Source of the DNA: Aquimarina muelleri DSM 19832
GTDB taxonomy: Bacteria > Bacteroidota > Bacteroidia > Flavobacteriales > Flavobacteriaceae
DNA: 64,000 bases
Assembly (NCBI RefSeq): GCF_000430665.1
Contig: NZ_AUML01000023.1
Span: forward strand, 1 to 64,000
Direction: 5' to 3'
This document shows positions 60,263 through 64,000 of this stretch, piece after piece. The first letter of the stretch is position 1. Each line of letters starts with the position of its first letter. The notes beneath the pieces were generated by a model, which made no database searches, was not told the DNA's origin, and was given only the letters and a program-made list of their open reading frames with translations. Both the position numbers and the translations under genes were made by a program.

Positions 60263-63043
60263 CTACAACTGTCTATCTGGCTCTCGTCTTTTATCCCATT
60301 TAATATCACTAAGTACAGAAGATTTGATACCAATAAAGAAATTCCAAGATGTTCTATTACTAAAAGGAATCCAGTTAAAATTCATGATCCAACTTTCTAA
60401 ATCTCTTTGAAATCTTAAATTTGTATAAGTAAACCCAGGGTTTTTAAGATCATATCCAGAGGATATACCAACAGACCATTTTGGGGCAAGCTCGACATCT
60501 CCAGAAAACATTATAGAATGTGAGGATATTTCATTTTGTCGTGCACTATTACTATAATTTACATTATAAGACAATCGCAATGACCAGGGTATTTTATAAT
60601 TATAGTTCTTTACGTCTTTATCAGATTCTTTATCCTTAGACTTATCATAGGATTGTGAGTCTCCAAAATTTGTACCTCCTCCAAAAAGGTTATCAGGCCT
60701 TCCTTCGTTTCTAAAAGTTTGATTTTCGTAAGGATCTTCATTAGACTTTCCTTTATCAAAATCTTTACTAGAAAAAGAATATCCAAAATTAGCACTAGCT
60801 CTGGTTAAACGAAAAAGGCTACCACCATTATCTATATTCCAAACATCAATTTTACGATTATTATTGTCTAATGCATACGGATCTAATTGTGTATTAAAGT
60901 TAATGTCCAGTTTATTTTGGATAATAGGTATATTACCAGTAATAGATAATGGACTAAGCTTTAAAGAATCTCCAGCAATATTATATGAAGTACTTAAATT
61001 AAGATTATTTAGCAAAGTAATTTTTTTAGACTCTGTAGCAGTAGAGTCTTTGCTTTTTACTTTCATTTCTAGATTATTACTCAAAGAAAAACCAATACTG
61101 CTAGAAAACACATTGCTCGGAGCTCCAAAATATCCTCCTTCAAATCTAGAATATTCTACTACTTTAGTTTCATCAACATTAGTGGTATTAGGATTGTCTG
61201 TGACTGTATAAGAATCATAAAACTCACTAAAAGCAGGATTAATGTTATAGCTTACAGATGGTCTCATGGTATGTCGTATAGCTTCTACTTTATTCCCTTT
61301 CTTGAAATTAAAAGTACCATATATTGTAGTTCCTATACTAGTAGAAAAATTATAAGTTCTAAAGGAATCAAAACCTTTTATAGTATCTCGTACTATTTCT
61401 CCTGCGCCATCTTTTGCATCAGGATCGTAACTTTGTTTAATAGTTTCAAAAACCCAGTTTTCTTGAAAATTTGTTCCTGCGGAAGCACTTAAGTATTTAA
61501 ATATTTTAAAATTTGTACTAAGAGGTATAGTGTGTTGCATGCCAAGTTGAGCATCATTAAACATTTTGGCTTTAAATAAGAGACTGTCTCTGGTGGTAAT
61601 CCTGTTTTCTCCTCTAAAATTATATTGTGTATTTATATTGTGTATAATTCCTTTTTTAACTCCAATTTTTGGAGCAAAAGGAAATACTCTTGAAACACTA
61701 ACACTTGTATTGGGTAGAGACAAGTTTACTACTTCTGTTCTGGTGTTAGAATTATGTGTTGCAGCAATATTAGCATTTACTTGTGGCTCTCCTTGAAATG
61801 TTTTAGAATAGGATATAGAGGAACTTAATTGATTGTTTAAGAAGTTACCAGTGTTTAATTGATTAGTGGATTGTTGAAAGAAATCACTACTACCAAAGTT
61901 TACAGAGGCAGAGAATCTGGAATTTGGATTAGATTTTGCATCTTGGCTATGCGTCCATTGTATATTATATGTTGTGGTCTTAGAAAAATCAGGAAAGCCT
62001 CGTTCGCTTTGTAAATTGTTCTCGTATCGAAACCTTAGATTACCTCTAAATTTATAACGCATAGCATAAGCCGATTCTGTAGCTAAAGTATAACTGCCAT
62101 TAGTATAGTAATCCCCTGTTAATGTTAAGTCAACATAATCACTAATAGCAAAATAGTATCCTCCATTTTGCAAAAAATATCCGCGATTATTTTCCTCTCC
62201 TGGGCTAGGAAGTATAAATCCAGATGTCCTATCCTCAGTAAGCGGAAAATACCCAAAAGGTAGTCCCAATGGTGTTGGAACATCTGCAATAAACATATTA
62301 ACTAATCCAGTTACAATTTTCTTTTTAGGAACAAACTTAATCCTTCGAGCATAAAAATAATATTCAGGATCATCAATATTATCTGAAGTAGTAAATTTTA
62401 CATTCTTCATATAAACTACAGAATCATTTTCTCTTTTAGAAATCTCGTTTTTAATCTTAAACCCGTTTTGTTCTGTTCTAGAATTATAAATAAGTGCTTT
62501 TTCAGTGTCAAAATTAAAACGAATAGAATCTGGTTCTACCACATTTTGGGACTGTTTAAAAACAGGTGTTTGTGTATATTCGCCTAAAGAATCTTTAATG
62601 CCATATGCATATACTTCATTTTTTTTATTATCTACAACAATAAAACCAGCATTAATTTGCATATCTCCATAAACGATTTCAGCTTTGTCATAAAGGTACA
62701 TTTTGTTTTCTTTATGACTTAGTCGCATATAGTCAACAGCCTTATAGACTACTTTATCTGTTAGTAATTGTGATTCTGTAGTGGTAGAATCTTGTTTTAT
62801 AGTATCTAGTTCTTTTTCATTAAGTAGCTCCTCTGCATTAATCTCTATACCTTTTTGTGAATTGGTAATTGTATCTTGAGATGCAGGAATCCGTATTTCC
62901 TCAGTCTTGTTTGTTTCTTGTGCTGTAATTTGACAAAAACAAAACAGTGAAAAACTTAGTGAATAAAGTATGTAACGTACCTTTGTTTGCAATGGTTTAA
63001 ATCCTATTTTTGTATAACTATGGCTTAGTTTTTGAAGTGTCAA
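60263..63043 (-). CDS. lptD: LPS-assembly protein LptD, flavobacterial type
   Basis: The 926-residue outer-membrane protein begins with a signal region (YILYSLSFSLFCFCQITAQ), an OstA-like N-terminal domain at about 110-280 (VYKAVDYMRLSHKENKMYLYDKAEIVYGD) and a long beta-barrel with aromatic C-terminus up to SWNFFIGIK. It inserts LPS into the outer leaflet with LptE. The reading frame has no ATG; TTG at 63043 is the best start, or TTG at 62992. The adjacent amidase gene is divergent. Length is normal for Bacteroidota. Confidence 0.88.
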   Translation of the reverse strand: MTLQKLSHSYTKIGFKPLQTKVRYILYSLSFSLFCFCQITAQETNKTEEIRIPASQDTITNSQKGIEINAEELLNEKELDTIKQDSTTTESQLLTDKVVYKAVDYMRLSHKENKMYLYDKAEIVYGDMQINAGFIVVDNKKNEVYAYGIKDSLGEYTQTPVFKQSQNVVEPDSIRFNFDTEKALIYNSRTEQNGFKIKNEISKRENDSVVYMKNVKFTTSDNIDDPEYYFYARRIKFVPKKKIVTGLVNMFIADVPTPLGLPFGYFPLTEDRTSGFILPSPGEENNRGYFLQNGGYYFAISDYVDLTLTGDYYTNGSYTLATESAYAMRYKFRGNLRFRYENNLQSERGFPDFSKTTTYNIQWTHSQDAKSNPNSRFSASVNFGSSDFFQQSTNQLNTGNFLNNQLSSSISYSKTFQGEPQVNANIAATHNSNTRTEVVNLSLPNTSVSVSRVFPFAPKIGVKKGIIHNINTQYNFRGENRITTRDSLLFKAKMFNDAQLGMQHTIPLSTNFKIFKYLSASAGTNFQENWVFETIKQSYDPDAKDGAGEIVRDTIKGFDSFRTYNFSTSIGTTIYGTFNFKKGNKVEAIRHTMRPSVSYNINPAFSEFYDSYTVTDNPNTTNVDETKVVEYSRFEGGYFGAPSNVFSSSIGFSLSNNLEMKVKSKDSTATESKKITLLNNLNLSTSYNIAGDSLKLSPLSITGNIPIIQNKLDINFNTQLDPYALDNNNRKIDVWNIDNGGSLFRLTRASANFGYSFSSKDFDKGKSNEDPYENQTFRNEGRPDNLFGGGTNFGDSQSYDKSKDKESDKDVKNYNYKIPWSLRLSYNVNYSNSARQNEISSHSIMFSGDVELAPKWSVGISSGYDLKNPGFTYTNLRFQRDLESWIMNFNWIPFSNRTSWNFFIGIKSSVLSDIKWDKRREPDRQL

Positions 63044-63242
63044 AATTACATATATTTTTTATGCTTAGATTGTAATTCATAAAAAAATAAAAAATTATAT
63101 CAAATACATGTTTTTTAAGCCATATAAACAGATAGAGATTTAAGTTTATTTTGTAGATCACAATCTTTGATTTTTAACTTATTATATTAAAAACTGAAAC
63201 AATATCAAAATGTTTCAAAACCGATTAAATTATTTATAATTA

Positions 63243-64000
63243 ATGAAACGAAGTATAGTACATAGTATTTTTCTAGTAGCCTTTATTTTTATAGAATCTA
63301 CTTTTAGATTTTCTGTTTCTGCACAAGAAAAAGATAAGTTTGTTGTTGTTTTAGATGCAGGGCATGGGGGGCATGACCCAGGAAATAGAGGTAATGGTTA
63401 TAAAGAAAAAGAAATAGCCTTAAATGTAGTTTTAGCAGTAGGATCTGCTTTAGAAAAAGACGGAAGGTTTAAAGTCGTGTATACCAGAAAAACAGACGAG
63501 TTTATAGAACTACATGAACGAGGTAGTATAGCTAATAAAGCAGGAGCAGATCTTTTTGTTTCTGTGCATTGTAATTCGCATAGATCTCAGGCTTCAGGAA
63601 CAGAGACTTTTGTTTTAGGGTTACATGCAAATGATGATAATTTTAATGTAGCCAAGAACGAGAACTCGGTTATCCTTTTAGAAGATAATTATGAAGCAAA
63701 TTATGATGGGTTTGATCCTAATTCTCCCGAGTCTATTATAGGTCTTACTTTAATGCAAGAGGAATATCTGGATCAAAGCTTAACTTTAGCTAGTTTTGTG
63801 CAAAATCGATTTAAAAAGATTTTGGATAGAAAAAGTAGAGGAGTGAAACAAGCAGGTTTTGTTGTGCTTCATCAAACATATATGCCAAGTGTACTTATAG
63901 AATTAGGCTTTCTTACTAATAATACCGAAGGGAAATATCTGAACTCTAAAAAAGGACAAGAACAAATGGCTAAATCTATAACAACTTCAATTATAGATTA
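63243..64000 (+). CDS. N-acetylmuramoyl-L-alanine amidase (runs off the right edge)
   Basis: ATG at 63243 opens a frame that is open to base 64000. After a signal peptide (VHSIFLVAFIFIESTFRFSVSAQ) comes an Amidase_3 domain: FVVVLDAGHGGHDPGN with the zinc His, KEIALNVVLAVGSAL, DLFVSVHCNSHRS with the second His, and VLIELGFLTNN with the catalytic Glu. It cuts the lactyl-peptide bond in peptidoglycan, as in daughter-cell separation. The C-terminal end is missing by the window edge. Confidence 0.95.
   Translation, partial: MKRSIVHSIFLVAFIFIESTFRFSVSAQEKDKFVVVLDAGHGGHDPGNRGNGYKEKEIALNVVLAVGSALEKDGRFKVVYTRKTDEFIELHERGSIANKAGADLFVSVHCNSHRSQASGTETFVLGLHANDDNFNVAKNENSVILLEDNYEANYDGFDPNSPESIIGLTLMQEEYLDQSLTLASFVQNRFKKILDRKSRGVKQAGFVVLHQTYMPSVLIELGFLTNNTEGKYLNSKKGQEQMAKSITTSIID

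Noticed and set aside
1..64000. tRNA or rRNA genes
   Set aside because: Intergenic stretches were read for cloverleaf-like CCA-proximal and T-loop motifs (GGTTCGAATCC type) and none was found; an automated scan could still find one.

Overview
The window is AT-rich chromosomal DNA of a Bacteroidota member, most likely a marine Flavobacteriaceae of the Aquimarina type (the genus is inference). Support comes from many lipoproteins with short Cys lipoboxes, promoter-like TAnnTTTG -7 elements, a flavobacterial LptD, a UbiA/Maf pair, T6SSiii-type TssD sequence and a B1 metallo-beta-lactamase. No rRNA, tRNA, CRISPR array or integrase was found.

Layout. Positions 1-12 kb form an accessory block: an IS transposase end, a small heat-shock protein, then a run of minus-strand genes: a transglutaminase-like protein, Fic plus an Xre regulator, an alpha/beta-hydrolase lipoprotein, the HigBA toxin-antitoxin pair, small orphans with an IS3 remnant, a TssD-fused cysteine-peptidase effector with a lipoprotein immunity candidate, and a membrane protein. 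Six of these genes or gene groups carry at their 3' end the 3' tail of a group II intron, always on the opposite strand. The tails belong to truncated intron copies; one keeps the C-terminus of the maturase, another its N-terminus, and another a full domain V/VI. A seventh decayed tail lies beyond the arsenic operon at 34.7 kb. The block ends in a 41-bp hairpin-forming tandem repeat at 12.36-12.70 kb.

Positions 12.7-33 kb are mostly core genes: pterin dehydratase, Maf, a UbiA-family protein, a histidine kinase/response regulator pair with a small secreted protein, a GH5-like glycosidase, RlmH, NadC, a YihY-family protein, two chalcone-isomerase-like proteins, LspA, a GNAT enzyme, a haem-motif lipoprotein, a beta-helix lipoprotein, LpdA, and an ABC exporter in tandem with a metallo-beta-lactamase. 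A structured repeat of about 100 bp recurs here in five intergenic places.

Positions 33-37.4 kb hold a secreted protein with a C-terminal Hint domain and an ArsR-DUF6428-ArsC-Acr3 operon. Positions 37.5-50.2 kb carry an NYN protein, a DEAD-box helicase, FMN reductase, PabB, a sigma-like protein, TilS, DsbD and two secreted peptidases. Positions 50.3-53.5 kb hold a carbohydrate group (CBM9-like, DUF5009, GH10-like). Positions 53.8-59.7 kb carry an N5-(carboxyethyl)ornithine-synthase-like dehydrogenase, a methyltransferase, a PepSY reductase-like protein, an 1.16-kb gene-poor gap and an AraC regulator. The window ends with RidA, LptD and the start of an N-acetylmuramoyl-L-alanine amidase, the last two divergently transcribed.

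The strongest candidates for something new are the intron-tail-delimited array of accessory genes and the orphan TssD-peptidase/immunity pair inside it.
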